Source of the DNA: Caballeronia sp. SBC1
GTDB lineage: Bacteria > Pseudomonadota > Gammaproteobacteria > Burkholderiales > Burkholderiaceae
Assembly: GCF_011493005.1 (NCBI RefSeq)
Contig: NZ_CP049158.1
Coordinates: 1,364,001-1,428,000 of the forward strand
Direction of reading: 5' to 3'
DNA: 64,000 nucleotides
Shown here: positions 1 through 9,466 of the stretch, piece by piece
How positions within the stretch are numbered: position 1 is the first letter of the stretch
Layout of the letters: each line of letters begins with the position of its first letter
Notes under the pieces: generated by a model
Databases searched by the model: none
Told to the model about the DNA's origin: nothing
Seen by the model: the letters and a program-made list of their open reading frames with translations, nothing else
Translations under genes and position numbers: made by a program

Positions 1-26
1 AAGCCAACCAGATCAATGGGATTCCC

Positions 27-1832
27 ATGCAATTCTCTACCCTCCATGTCACACACGGCGCGCCATCGACAGTCGACGCGTTGATTGCCGATGGCGCGTT
101 GTGGGCGGTATTCCAGCCTATCGTGCACCTTGCGGATGGTGAGATTGCAGGGCATGAAGGGCTCATCCGCGGTCCGGCGGACACCTGGCTCGAGACGCCG
201 CGCGGCTTGTTCGCGCAAGCGCAGCAGGAGGGGTCGGCACACCGGCTGGAGATAGCCGCGGCACAGGTATGTTGCGAGTCCTTTGCGCGCCTTCATGGCG
301 CCGGCCTGCTGTTCATCAACGCAAGCGCTACCGTGATCGAAACGAGTGTTGACGAGGATGACGGCATTGGCAATCTGCTCGGCGCGAGCGGGCTTGCGTC
401 CGAGCGCGTCGTGGTCGAATTGACCGAGCAGAGCGTCATTGCCGACCTTGACCGTTTCGACGCGACCATCCGCGCGTTGCGCGCAAGCGGCGCCGCGTTT
501 GCGCTCGACGACTACGGCAGTGCGAATGCGAACATGAATCTCTGGGTACGGCTAGTACCCAACTACGTGAAAATCGATCGGTTTTTCATCGACAACATCG
601 CGCTCGATCCGCTGAAATTCGAGGCCGTTAAAGCGATGGCCGCGTTTGCAAGAGCCAGCGGCGCCGAGCTGATTGCAGAGGGAATCGAACGCCCGGCCGA
701 TCTGGGAATCATCCGCGATCTCGGTATTGCGTATGGACAAGGATTCTTGCTGGGGCGCCCGGCGGCATTGCCCAGTCAAGCCTTGCCCGCCCCTATACAA
801 CACTTGTTGCGCTCGTCCCGGATCACCGTCTATCCCTCGCATACCCACACACACCGAGAATCCCGCGCGAGTGGATTCGAACTCGACCGGATGCTGATTC
901 TCGCGCCCTCGTTACCGCCGGACGCATGCAACGACCACGTGGTCGACCTGTTCAACGTGGCGCCGGACTTGCACGCGGTAGCGATCATCGACGACGGGCG
1001 GCCGGTCGCGCTCATCAATCGCCGCGCCTTCATGGACCAGTACGCGCTGCCTTACCATCGCGAACTGTTCGGCAAGCGGCCCTGCCTTCAGTTTGCCAAT
1101 CCGGCGCCACTGGTGGTCGAGCGTTATGCCACGCTGGAGCAAGTGGCGCATATGCTTGCCAACGATGACCTGCGTTATCTCTCCGACGGTCTCATCATTA
1201 CCGACGCAGGCCGTTACATAGGGCTCGCCACCGGCGAGCGGCTGGTGCGCGCAGTGACGGACATCCGGCTGGAAGCGGCACGTTATGCCAACCCGCTGAC
1301 GTTTCTTCCCGGCAACGTGCCGATCAATTCGCATGTAGAGCGGCTGATCGATAACGGCGTCGACTTCGTTGCGTGTTACGTCGATCTCGACGACTTCAAG
1401 CCGTTCAACGACTGCTACGGTTATTGGCAAGGCGACGAAGTGCTCAAGGCGGCCGCTGCGGCGCTACGCTCGGTCTGCGAACCAGCGTGCGATTTTCTCG
1501 GGCACATAGGCGGCGACGATTTCCTGATGCTGTTTCAAAGTGCGGACTGGCGCAGCCGCAGCGTTCAGGCCATTGATCGCTTCAATGAAGACGTCAAACG
1601 CTTTTACTCGCCGGAAGACCGGCTCGCAGGCGGTATCTACAGCGAGGACCGGAACCGCCAACGGCTGTTTTTCGGCTTCGTCACCATGTCGATTGGCGCG
1701 GTCAGGGTGGCCGCCGGAACGGCGCGTATCTGCGAGGAAATAGGCGCAGTTGCGGCTGTCGCCAAGCGTCGCGTCAAGAAGGAAAAGACCGGGATTGTCA
1801 CGATCGATTTTGCTCATCACCGGTCTGTCTGA
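27..1832 (+). CDS. EAL-linker-GGDEF cyclic-di-GMP signalling protein
   Basis: A 601-residue cytoplasmic protein with no signal peptide or membrane segment. Residues about 20-250 form an EAL phosphodiesterase domain. The signature reads EGL at 44-46 instead of EAL, and the metal and substrate motifs are present (FINAS near 97-101, then VELTEQS, LDDYGS, AEGIE and QGFLLGRP). A linker of about 150 residues looks like a CBS-pair region. The C-terminal GGDEF domain carries GGDDF at 495-499. The family makes or degrades c-di-GMP. The intact EAL residues suggest phosphodiesterase activity, while GGDDF is a variant whose activity cannot be judged from sequence. It is transcribed toward zwf but separated by about 240 bases. 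I see no sign of decay. Confidence 0.9.
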   Translation: MQFSTLHVTHGAPSTVDALIADGALWAVFQPIVHLADGEIAGHEGLIRGPADTWLETPRGLFAQAQQEGSAHRLEIAAAQVCCESFARLHGAGLLFINASATVIETSVDEDDGIGNLLGASGLASERVVVELTEQSVIADLDRFDATIRALRASGAAFALDDYGSANANMNLWVRLVPNYVKIDRFFIDNIALDPLKFEAVKAMAAFARASGAELIAEGIERPADLGIIRDLGIAYGQGFLLGRPAALPSQALPAPIQHLLRSSRITVYPSHTHTHRESRASGFELDRMLILAPSLPPDACNDHVVDLFNVAPDLHAVAIIDDGRPVALINRRAFMDQYALPYHRELFGKRPCLQFANPAPLVVERYATLEQVAHMLANDDLRYLSDGLIITDAGRYIGLATGERLVRAVTDIRLEAARYANPLTFLPGNVPINSHVERLIDNGVDFVACYVDLDDFKPFNDCYGYWQGDEVLKAAAAALRSVCEPACDFLGHIGGDDFLMLFQSADWRSRSVQAIDRFNEDVKRFYSPEDRLAGGIYSEDRNRQRLFFGFVTMSIGAVRVAAGTARICEEIGAVAAVAKRRVKKEKTGIVTIDFAHHRSV

Positions 1833-2075
1833 TCGTTCAGCACGCGGCATGCGCCGCACGCTTACACTACAGTTACATGCATCCCGTTGCATCGCTTCCC
1901 GACCGGTCGGACGTTTTTTCTCTGCTAGTCTGACAATCACGAACCGGGTCGCGGATCGTCACGCGCGAACCATGCTCGTTTAAAGCGTAGCTGGTATAAC
2001 GACATACTTAGCGTCGTAAACGGCCCGCTCCGCAGAGCGCAATCCTGACTGCAAACTCGCGATTCCCTACGCACC

Positions 2076-3551
2076 ATGACCACTCAAACACCTTCAGCCG
2101 CGCCCGACCTTCCTGTCGACATGATCATCTTCGGCGGTGGCGGCGACCTGTCCGCACGCAAGCTCCTGCCGGCCCTTTATATGGCGCATTTGCACGGCAA
2201 CCTGCCCGCGCAAACACGGATTATCGCGATCGGCCGGCGCGACTGGTCGCGGGAGCAATACGTGCAGTTCGTGGAAGAGCAATCGAAACCTTTCGTCGAC
2301 AAGAAGGCGCTTGATCCGCAATCCTGGGACAGTTTCCTGGCGCTGTTCGACTACGTGCGCATCAACATTGATTCGGCAAGCGACTATCTGCACCTGGCAG
2401 AAATTGCGCGCAAGGACGTATGCCGCGTGTTTTATCTCGCGACGTCGCCGGACCTGTTCACGACCATCTGCGACAACCTCGCGGCCGCCGGTCTGGTCGA
2501 CGGCAACTCGCGCGTCGTGCTGGAAAAACCGCTCGGCCATGATCTTGCCTCGGCACAAGCGATCAATGCTTCTGTCGGCCGTCATTTCGCCGAAGCGCAG
2601 ATCTATCGCATCGATCATTACCTCGGCAAGGAAACGGTGCAGAACCTGATGGTGCTGCGTTTCGGCAACGCGATCTTCGGACCGCTATGGCAAGCGCCGT
2701 ACATCAAGAGCGTGCAGATCACCGTGGCTGAAACAGTGGGCGTGGGCAGCCGTGCGGGCTTTTACGACCAGACCGGCGCGCTGCGCGACATGGTTCAGAA
2801 TCACTTGCTGCAACTGCTGTGCATCGTGGCCATGGAGCCGCCTGTGTCGCTCGACCCTGATGCCGTGCGCGATGAAAAGCTCAAGGTGCTGCGTTCGCTG
2901 CGCAAGATGACAGTCGCCGATATTGCCCGCGATACCGTGCGTGGCCAGTACAGTCCGGGCGCCATTGACGGCGAACCGGTCAAGGGTTACATGGAAGAGG
3001 ACAACGTGCCGGCTGAAAGCCGTGCCGAGACCTTCGTCGCGATCCGCGCGCATATCAACAACTGGCGCTGGGCGAACGTGCCGTTCTTCCTGCGCACTGG
3101 CAAGCGCTTGCAGAAGAAGCAATCGGAGATCGTGATCGACTTCGCCGACCTGCCGTTCTCGATCATTCCCAGCGGACCGCGCAACTATGGCAACCGGCTG
3201 GTCATCACGTTGCAACCGGAAGAATCGATCCAGTTGCAGATGCTCGCTAAAGAGCCCGGCAGCGGCATGCATATGCTGCCGGTGAACCTGAATCTGGATT
3301 TGCAGCAGGCGTTCACCGAACGTCGCGCGGAAGCGTACGAGCGGCTGTTGATCGATGTGATGCGCGGTCGCCTGACGCATTTCATGCGTCGTGATGAACT
3401 CGAAGCGGCATGGGCGTGGGTGGAACCGATCCTGGACGGCTGGAAGGAACTGAACGACGGTCCGCGCAGTTATACGGCAGGTACGTTCGGACCGGCCGCC
3501 TCGTCAGCGCTGATGGCGCGGGAAAATATGGCGTGGGCTGAAGAGGCCTGA
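2076..3551 (+). CDS. zwf: Glucose-6-phosphate 1-dehydrogenase
   Basis: Oxidises glucose 6-phosphate to 6-phosphogluconolactone with NADP+, the entry step of the oxidative pentose phosphate and Entner-Doudoroff routes, in the cytoplasm. The 491-residue length is normal. The nucleotide-binding turn GGGGDLS lies at 20-26, the substrate motif EKPLGHD at 150-156 and the catalytic signature RIDHYLGKE at 178-186. The usual Entner-Doudoroff neighbours (pgl, edd, glk, hexR) are absent, so it appears to be a free-standing gene. It converges on the histidine kinase gene, and a GC-rich hairpin lies between them. The identification is certain at family level. Confidence 0.98.
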   Translation: MTTQTPSAAPDLPVDMIIFGGGGDLSARKLLPALYMAHLHGNLPAQTRIIAIGRRDWSREQYVQFVEEQSKPFVDKKALDPQSWDSFLALFDYVRINIDSASDYLHLAEIARKDVCRVFYLATSPDLFTTICDNLAAAGLVDGNSRVVLEKPLGHDLASAQAINASVGRHFAEAQIYRIDHYLGKETVQNLMVLRFGNAIFGPLWQAPYIKSVQITVAETVGVGSRAGFYDQTGALRDMVQNHLLQLLCIVAMEPPVSLDPDAVRDEKLKVLRSLRKMTVADIARDTVRGQYSPGAIDGEPVKGYMEEDNVPAESRAETFVAIRAHINNWRWANVPFFLRTGKRLQKKQSEIVIDFADLPFSIIPSGPRNYGNRLVITLQPEESIQLQMLAKEPGSGMHMLPVNLNLDLQQAFTERRAEAYERLLIDVMRGRLTHFMRRDELEAAWAWVEPILDGWKELNDGPRSYTAGTFGPAASSALMARENMAWAEEA

Positions 3552-3565
3552 CGCCGGTTGATTGT

Positions 3566-3593
3566 CACGCGCACCGGACCACCGGTGCGCGTG
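3566..3593. terminator. GC-rich hairpin between convergent genes
   Basis: A perfect 12-base inverted repeat (CACGCGCACCGG and its complement) with a 4-base loop sits between the stops of zwf and the histidine kinase. There is no T tract on either side. It may be a bidirectional transcript end or an mRNA-stabilising hairpin rather than a classical intrinsic terminator. Confidence 0.5.
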
Positions 3594-3610
3594 AAACGGA
3601 AGTCGCCGAT

Positions 3611-4966
3611 CTAAAGCGAAAACCGGACCTCGGCCGCGAGCCCCTCGCCGCCAGGTCCATCTTCAAGACTGATGCTGGCCCGGTGCGCACGCACAATCTC
3701 CCTCACGATCGCCAGGCCCAACCCGCTACCCTCTTCCATCGATGCCCTGAAGAACGGCTCGAACACACGATCGCGGACATCGGCTGGAATACCGGGACCG
3801 TCATCGGTAACAGCAAGCACAATCATCTTCTCGCGCCGTTCGATCAACAACGTCACGTGACCTGACGCAGGCGTGTATCGAATAGCGTTATCGACCAGGT
3901 TGAAGACCAGCACCGACAATAACCGCGCGTTCCCTAGCACGATTGCATCGTCGGCAAGCTGCGCGGCTAGTTCGATCCCGCGACGTTGCGCCAGCAGCGC
4001 CAGCTCTTCAATCACGGTGGTTGCGACCTCGCGCAAATCGACACGTTCGCCCTCGAAATGGCTGTAATCGGCGGTCTCCGCTTGCGCAAGCAAGAGCAAC
4101 TGGTTGGTCAGCGACACCAGCGCGCCATTGCTCTTGTGCATGGCCGACAGCGTCTCTTTGACGGTCGCGAGATCGTCGTGGCGTCGCGCGTATTGCAGTT
4201 GCGCACCGAGCAACGTCAGCGGCGTTCGCAACTGATGCGCGGCATGCGCAATGAAACGCCGCTGCATGGCAGTCTGCCGCTCGATCCTCGCAATGCAGTG
4301 ATTAATTGCATCCACAATGGGCCGCAACTCGCTCTGAAGATGCTCCGAGCGCAACGGCACGAGTTCGTTCGGCGCACGGTCGCGAACGTCATTGGTCAAC
4401 GCCATCAAGTGCCGCAACTCGAACGTCAGGCCGACGCACACCAGCACGATTGCAATCGCAATGATCTCCGCGAAATGCAGCAGTTGCGGCCGCCATAACT
4501 CGGTTGCCAATGCATCGCGCTCTAGTTCTGTACGGCCCACTGACACAAGGATGCGCTTGCTTTCACCGGAGTCGTACATCGGCCGGATGATGGAAACCGC
4601 CCGCACGGGCTGACCGTCGATCTCGGTGTCGTACCAGCCGGGTGAACTGGCAGGCTCGACCTGCTCAAGATCCGACGTGCCCGCAATCACCGGCCCGTCG
4701 ATCACGCGGATACGGAAAAACACCCGGTCGCCGTAGGGCGAACTCAGGATCTCGATAGCGCTTGGGGAAATGTCCGCATGCAGAAAACTGTCGTCCCACT
4801 TGACGTCGCCAGCCATCACACGGGCGGACGCGAGCAACGCGTTGTCCTGGATCAGGCTCGCGGTTTTCTGCGCGCCTTCACGGGCCATGTAGCCCGCGGC
4901 AAGCACATAGACCGTCAGCGGTAGCAGCAACCACAGCAGAAGCCGAAGACGCAGGCTATTCGTCAT
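3611..4966 (-). CDS. TctE-like sensor histidine kinase
   Basis: A 451-residue membrane sensor kinase. One transmembrane segment lies at about 8-27, and a periplasmic domain of about 135 residues of the 2CSK_N type (as in TctE) follows. A second membrane segment lies at about 164-182. Then come HAMP-like and dimerisation regions with the phospho-acceptor motif AHQLRTP (His 244), and a HATPase domain with VDNAIRYTP, DDGPGIP and GSGLGLAIV. Its start overlaps the end of the response-regulator gene by 11 bases, so the two are translationally coupled. TctDE pairs in related bacteria respond to tricarboxylates. The citrate-type carrier just upstream fits that role, but the ligand is inferred from context only. 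Confidence 0.93.
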   Translation of the reverse strand: MTNSLRLRLLLWLLLPLTVYVLAAGYMAREGAQKTASLIQDNALLASARVMAGDVKWDDSFLHADISPSAIEILSSPYGDRVFFRIRVIDGPVIAGTSDLEQVEPASSPGWYDTEIDGQPVRAVSIIRPMYDSGESKRILVSVGRTELERDALATELWRPQLLHFAEIIAIAIVLVCVGLTFELRHLMALTNDVRDRAPNELVPLRSEHLQSELRPIVDAINHCIARIERQTAMQRRFIAHAAHQLRTPLTLLGAQLQYARRHDDLATVKETLSAMHKSNGALVSLTNQLLLLAQAETADYSHFEGERVDLREVATTVIEELALLAQRRGIELAAQLADDAIVLGNARLLSVLVFNLVDNAIRYTPASGHVTLLIERREKMIVLAVTDDGPGIPADVRDRVFEPFFRASMEEGSGLGLAIVREIVRAHRASISLEDGPGGEGLAAEVRFSL

Positions 4967-5633
4967 CGCTGCTGGCTTGCAACAGATACCCCAGGCCGCG
5001 AAGCGTAATGATGGTGGCGGTGCTTTTCTCGAGCTTCTTGCGCAGCCGTGAGACGTATATCTCGATGGCGTCTTCGCTCGTGTGGGTAGTCGAGCTGCCG
5101 AGCGAATCGGCCAGCATCGGTTTGGAGACAGTCTTCTTGGCCTTGAGGATCAAGGTCTCGAGCACGGCATGCTCTCTCGGCGTCAGGCTCAGCATGTCGC
5201 CCGCTACCGAAAACTGCCGCCGGTCGATATCGTAGGAAAGATCGCCGCAGCGCGTGCTGTTAGAGCGCGAGGGCAACTGCCGCCGCACCAGCACCTTGAC
5301 CCGCGCGACCAGCTCGCGCGCATCGAAGGGCTTGACGACGTAGTCGTCCGCGCCGGCGCTCAGGCAAATCACCTTTTCATCCACGGAACCGCTGGCGGTC
5401 AGGATCAGCACGGGCGTGTCGTCGCCCCGTTCTCTCAGCCGCCGCAGCACGCCCTTGCCGGACAGATTCGGCAAGTTGAGATCGAGCAGCACAACGTCGT
5501 AGCGCGTGGTGCGCAGGAACCGGTCGGCCGCGTCGCCGTCGCTGACGCGATCGAGTACAAAACCATCGTCTTCCAGAATCTTAGCGAGCCAATGAGCCAG
5601 TTCCTCATTGTCCTCGACCAGCAGTAGCTTCAT
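4956..5633 (-). CDS. OmpR-family response regulator (TctD-like)
   Basis: Start chosen at MKLLLVEDNE because that is where the receiver domain begins; an in-frame upstream start would add 15 non-conserved residues. The protein has 225 residues: a receiver domain (1-115) with phospho-acceptor Asp 51 (LLDLNLP) and Lys in VVKPF, then a winged-helix DNA-binding domain (about 130-220). It is the partner of the overlapping kinase gene. The citrate/tricarballylate-type carrier lies about 140 bases upstream on the same strand and is a plausible target. I did not find a convincing operator. Confidence 0.95.
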   Translation of the reverse strand: MKLLLVEDNEELAHWLAKILEDDGFVLDRVSDGDAADRFLRTTRYDVVLLDLNLPNLSGKGVLRRLRERGDDTPVLILTASGSVDEKVICLSAGADDYVVKPFDARELVARVKVLVRRQLPSRSNSTRCGDLSYDIDRRQFSVAGDMLSLTPREHAVLETLILKAKKTVSKPMLADSLGSSTTHTSEDAIEIYVSRLRKKLEKSTATIITLRGLGYLLQASSDDE

Positions 5634-5775
5634 CACATTCACCGCGTTATGCGTGGGCATTGTCCGCCAGCCCGGCATACACGTGATTCAAACGAGCCTC
5701 ACGCCACGCCGGGCCACGGCCCTCAGGCGAAGTGTATCTCGCTCGGGGCGTGGCCATGCGGTTGGGCGTCACCCG

Positions 5776-7068
5776 TCAAGCCGTCTTGTATTGGCTGCGC
5801 GCTGCCGTGGATCGATACAGGATCAGCGTCGCGATCAACCCGCAGACGGCGGCAAGGGACATCCACGCGCCCGGCGCCGCCTTGTTACCCGTTGCGTGAA
5901 TCAGGTACGTGGAGATGGCCGGCGTGAACCCGCCGATGGTCGTCGCCAGGCTATACGCCAGCGAAAACCCTGTGGTGCGGACTTCGACCGGCATGACTTC
6001 GGTGAGCGCCACGACCATCGCGCCGTTATAGCTGCCGTACAGGAACGAGAGCCACAACTCGACGCCGAGCAAGCGCAGGAACGACGGATCGGCGACCAGC
6101 CACTGCACGGCCGGATACGCCGTGAGAATGGTCAGGATCGTGAAGAACAGCAGCACAGGGCGGCGTCCGACACGGTCAGACAACGCACCCGAGAGCGGCA
6201 GCCACACGAGGTTCGACAAGCCGACAAACACCGTCACCACCAGTGCATCAATGGAGGAAAGCTTGAGCACTTCCTTGCCGAAGGTCGGCGTGTAGGCGGT
6301 GATCATGTAGAACGATACGGTGGTCATGATGACCATGCCCATGCCTGCAAGCACGATGCCCCAGTTCGCGAGCATCGACTTCATGATCTCGCCCATCTTC
6401 GGACGGTGTTTGCGTGCAAGGAACTCTTCAGTTTCCTGCAACGAACGGCGAATGATGAACAGGAACGGCACGATCAGGCAGCCGATGATGAACGGCACGC
6501 GCCATCCCCACGACGTCATCTGGTCGGGCGGCAGGATGCGGCTCATGCCTACACCGATCAGCGCGGCGAACACAACGGCTACCTGCTGGCTACCGGATTG
6601 CCACGAGCAATAGAAGCCCTTGTTGCCCTTGGTCGCGATCTCGGAGAGATACACCGACACACCACCCAGTTCTACGCCAGCGGAGAAACCTTGCAGCAGA
6701 CGTCCGAGTAACACGATGATCGGAGCCACCACGCCGATAGTCGCGTACCCCGGAATCACCGCAACCAGCAAGGTGCCGACAGCCATCAAACCCAGCGTAA
6801 GGATCAGGCCCTTGCGTCTTCCGTGATGATCGATATACGCGCCGAGCACGATGGCGCCAATCGGCCTCATCAGGAAGCCTGCCCCGAATACAGACAACGC
6901 GAGCATCAGCGACGCAAATTCGTTACCGCTCGGGAAGTAGGTCTTGGCAATGGCCGAGGCGTAATAGCCGTAGACCATGAAGTCGTACATTTCGAGAAAA
7001 TTTCCGCTGACAACTCGAAATACCGACTTGAATTTCGAGTCGTTTGCAGACGTAGCGTGTGAGGACAT
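5776..7068 (-). CDS. MFS (MHS family) citrate/tricarballylate-type proton symporter
   Basis: A 430-residue inner-membrane carrier with about 12 membrane segments. The start is set at MSSHATS, which has a strong ribosome-binding site (GAGAAGG) and gives the length of the CitA/TcuC group; the longer reading adds 24 unlikely residues. Family marks include GNFLEMYDF near the N terminus, the loop motif DHHGRRKGL, and [14 protein letters not shown] in helix 5. The subfamily imports citrate, tricarballylate or related tricarboxylates with H+. It precedes the TctDE-like genes on the same strand, which suggests a tricarboxylate-responsive unit. Substrate is an inference. Confidence 0.88.
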   Translation of the reverse strand: MSSHATSANDSKFKSVFRVVSGNFLEMYDFMVYGYYASAIAKTYFPSGNEFASLMLALSVFGAGFLMRPIGAIVLGAYIDHHGRRKGLILTLGLMAVGTLLVAVIPGYATIGVVAPIIVLLGRLLQGFSAGVELGGVSVYLSEIATKGNKGFYCSWQSGSQQVAVVFAALIGVGMSRILPPDQMTSWGWRVPFIIGCLIVPFLFIIRRSLQETEEFLARKHRPKMGEIMKSMLANWGIVLAGMGMVIMTTVSFYMITAYTPTFGKEVLKLSSIDALVVTVFVGLSNLVWLPLSGALSDRVGRRPVLLFFTILTILTAYPAVQWLVADPSFLRLLGVELWLSFLYGSYNGAMVVALTEVMPVEVRTTGFSLAYSLATTIGGFTPAISTYLIHATGNKAAPGAWMSLAAVCGLIATLILYRSTAARSQYKTA

Positions 7069-7183
7069 GAACTTGACCTTCTCAAAGGATGCGGCGTGCC
7101 GGCGCACAATGGCGACAACAGTCACTGCATTCGACAACAATTAACAACGACCGGCGCGACTGCGACGGACGCATTGATGGTAC

Positions 7184-8173
7184 CTATCCAATCATCAATA
7201 CCGACTTGCCCACCTGGCGCCGTGCCTCAAGCTCGGCATGCGCCTCTTCAACCTTATCGAACGTATAGCGAGCGCTGATGACGATGTTCAGCGAGCCATC
7301 GGCGAGCGCCGCGAACACGTCGTCGGCGCGGCGCTGCACTGTGTCCGCGTCGGCGAGATGATCGGCCAGCCGCGGACGCGTCAGGAACAGCGAACCACTT
7401 TCGCCCAGTTCAATGGGATCGAGATCATTCAACGAACCCGACACCGATCCATAGTTGACGACCAGCCCGCGCACGCGCGTGGCGCGGAAACTGTCGCGCA
7501 ATGTCGTGCGACCGACCGCGTCATACACCACATCCACGCCACGGCCGCCGGTCGCTTCCCGCACCCGGTCAGCAAAGCGGCCATCGTCGTAAAGCATCAC
7601 GTGATCCGCACCGAGCCTGCGAGCAACATCCGCCTTCTGCTCGCTGCTGGCGGTGGCAAACACCGTCGCGCCGCGACGCTTGGCAAGCTGCACCAGCAAC
7701 TGGCCGATACCGCCGGACGCCGCATGGATCAGGCACGTGGTGCCGGCGCTGACATGACCGACATCGTCGATCAGATAATGTGCTGTCGACCCCTGGAAAA
7801 TCGCGGCAGCGGCGAGGTCATAGGGAATCGAATCGGGGATTCGCGCCAGCCGTGCCGCCGGCACGACTGCGTATTCGGCATAAGCGCCCCACGAAATGCA
7901 CCACGCAACCCGCTCGCCCAGTTCGAACGACGTCACACCCGCGCCGGTTTTAACCACATCGCCGGAACCCTCCATGCCAAGCGTGCAGGGAATTCTCACG
8001 GGGTACGTCCGCGATACCTTGTATTTCCCCTGGCGCGTGTGGATATCCATGAAGTTGATGCCTGCGCACCTGACCTTGACCAGCACCTCTCCACGCCCTG
8101 GCTGAGGAACTTCGATATCCTGACGAATCAGGACTTCGGGTCCGCCATACTGTTCTATGCGTATCGCTTTCAT
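7184..8173 (-). CDS. NADPH:quinone oxidoreductase, medium-chain dehydrogenase family
   Basis: A 329-residue zinc-free MDR enzyme of the QOR/zeta-crystallin type. The N-terminal GroES-like fold (1-120) carries the family sequence RCAGINFMDIHTRQGKY. The Rossmann fold follows, with HAASGGIGQLLVQLAKRRGA near 150 as nucleotide-binding loop and GADHVMLYDD after it. No zinc-ligand cysteine cluster is visible. It reduces quinones with NADPH in the cytoplasm. It lies 52 bases downstream of the orphan binding-protein gene and upstream of the MFS carrier, all on the minus strand, but no functional link is evident. Confidence 0.93.
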   Translation of the reverse strand: MKAIRIEQYGGPEVLIRQDIEVPQPGRGEVLVKVRCAGINFMDIHTRQGKYKVSRTYPVRIPCTLGMEGSGDVVKTGAGVTSFELGERVAWCISWGAYAEYAVVPAARLARIPDSIPYDLAAAAIFQGSTAHYLIDDVGHVSAGTTCLIHAASGGIGQLLVQLAKRRGATVFATASSEQKADVARRLGADHVMLYDDGRFADRVREATGGRGVDVVYDAVGRTTLRDSFRATRVRGLVVNYGSVSGSLNDLDPIELGESGSLFLTRPRLADHLADADTVQRRADDVFAALADGSLNIVISARYTFDKVEEAHAELEARRQVGKSVLMIG

Positions 8174-8225
8174 TGCATCGCTTCGAATAGAGGGAAATGG
8201 GTTGCCGGTTTCACTTCGGTTTCAC

Positions 8226-9248
8226 TTATTTGGCACTCAGTTGCACGCGGTCGACGAACTCGTTCGTGTAGGTCCTCGACAGATCAATATGGCGCGGATC
8301 GATCGACGAGTTGGCCAGCGTAAGCACCTTCAGCACCGCAGCGGGCGTACCGTCAGGCATCCGCCCGTCCTTCGTAAACATCGGCATGGAGGACTTCAGG
8401 GCGCTGATATAAAGCGCCTTGCCCGTTCCCGGTCCATAAAAATCGCTCGGCACCTTGGCCGTTATCTCTTCCGCGCTATGGCTCGCAATGAACGCAAGCG
8501 AGCGCACCATGGCGCGTACGAGCTTCTGCGCTTCATCGCGGTGCGTGTTGACCCAGCTTCGCTGAGCGTAGAAACACGGGCCCACATACGGGCCGCCCAG
8601 CGCAGCCGCAGTGCCCGCGGCGCTACGCATGTCCACCAGCACTTTCGCGTCGCCACTGGCCAGCAGCCGGCTGGCAACCGGCTCCTCGATCATGCCTGCG
8701 TCGATACGGCCCTGATTCAGGGCCGCGATGAAACTGTCGTCGGAACCCACCGGCAACACCGAGTATTCCTTCGGCGACAACCCGGCGCGGGCAGCAAGAT
8801 AATGGGTCAGGAAGTTCGTCGACGATCCCAGTCCCGTCACCCCCAGCGTCTTGCCCTTCGCGTCGGCCATGGTGTTGAAACCCGCCGAGGATTTCTTCGA
8901 GACCAGCTCGACCAGCCCCGCGCTCTTGCTGAACACGACCAGCGCTTCAACATCCTTGCCGCGGCTCTGCAGGTCGATGGTGTGATCGTAGAAACCGACC
9001 GCGCCCTGGATCGCACCGGCGAGCAGTTCCGTCGCGGTATCGACACCGGCCGGCTGCGACAAAATCTCGAATTCGAGTCCTTCGTCCTTGAAATAACCGA
9101 GTTGTGACGCGAGGATCAAAGGCAGATAGACGATCTTGGAGGTGCCTCCCGCCATCAGCGTCAGCTTTTCCGCCTGGGCGGGCGACGCGGCGCACAACAA
9201 AGCGGCCAGCGTGCAAGCGAGCGTGAAAAAGCGGGGGGAAAACTGCAT
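8226..9248 (-). CDS. ABC transporter substrate-binding protein, NMT1/SsuA-like (orphan)
   Basis: The start at MQFSPRFFTL has AGGAG upstream and yields a clean signal peptide ending at AQA/EK (about residue 26). The 340-residue mature-type protein has the periplasmic fold of the NMT1/nitrate-taurine-sulfonate class, including the LASQLGYFKDEGLEFEIL element near the N terminus and the GVTGLGSSTNFLTHYL region. No permease or ATPase gene adjoins it, so it must use a transporter encoded elsewhere or one of the ABC systems in this window. Substrate unknown; a sulfonate or pyrimidine-like ligand is possible. Confidence 0.85.
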   Translation of the reverse strand: MQFSPRFFTLACTLAALLCAASPAQAEKLTLMAGGTSKIVYLPLILASQLGYFKDEGLEFEILSQPAGVDTATELLAGAIQGAVGFYDHTIDLQSRGKDVEALVVFSKSAGLVELVSKKSSAGFNTMADAKGKTLGVTGLGSSTNFLTHYLAARAGLSPKEYSVLPVGSDDSFIAALNQGRIDAGMIEEPVASRLLASGDAKVLVDMRSAAGTAAALGGPYVGPCFYAQRSWVNTHRDEAQKLVRAMVRSLAFIASHSAEEITAKVPSDFYGPGTGKALYISALKSSMPMFTKDGRMPDGTPAAVLKVLTLANSSIDPRHIDLSRTYTNEFVDRVQLSAK

Positions 9249-9466
9249 CGGGAAACGTCTCCTGCTATACATGGCAAACCGGCATCTTGTTCTAATGTGC
9301 GGCAAGTATAAGAAGGCAAAGCCTTCTGCCTGCTTTCTGCCGGGGTCGGAAAATATCGGCGTTTACCCTTGGCGCCGCGTTTTAAACGACTACGCGCTCA
9401 AACCCATGAGGGAAAGAGCGCGTTTTGTGTCCAGATTTTGTGCAGCGTGTTGCCTGAGCCGCGGGC

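Noticed and set aside
1833..2075. HexR-type operator or clear promoter for zwf
   Set aside because: A weak ACGAC/GTCGT repeat and AT-rich stretch are present, but no motif matched well enough to call.
5608..6711. Long plus-strand open frame (about 367 codons) across the MFS carrier gene
   Set aside because: It is antisense to a clear carrier gene, is rich in Arg, Gln and His as expected for a shadow frame, and has no family-like residues.
8231..8245. TGGCAC-N4-TTGCA on the plus strand, sigma-54-like
   Set aside because: The spacer is one base short of the required length, and the site lies inside the 3' end of a minus-strand gene with no plus-strand gene following.
8157..9107. Plus-strand open frame of about 316 codons
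   Set aside because: Antisense to the binding-protein gene; composition is that of a shadow frame.
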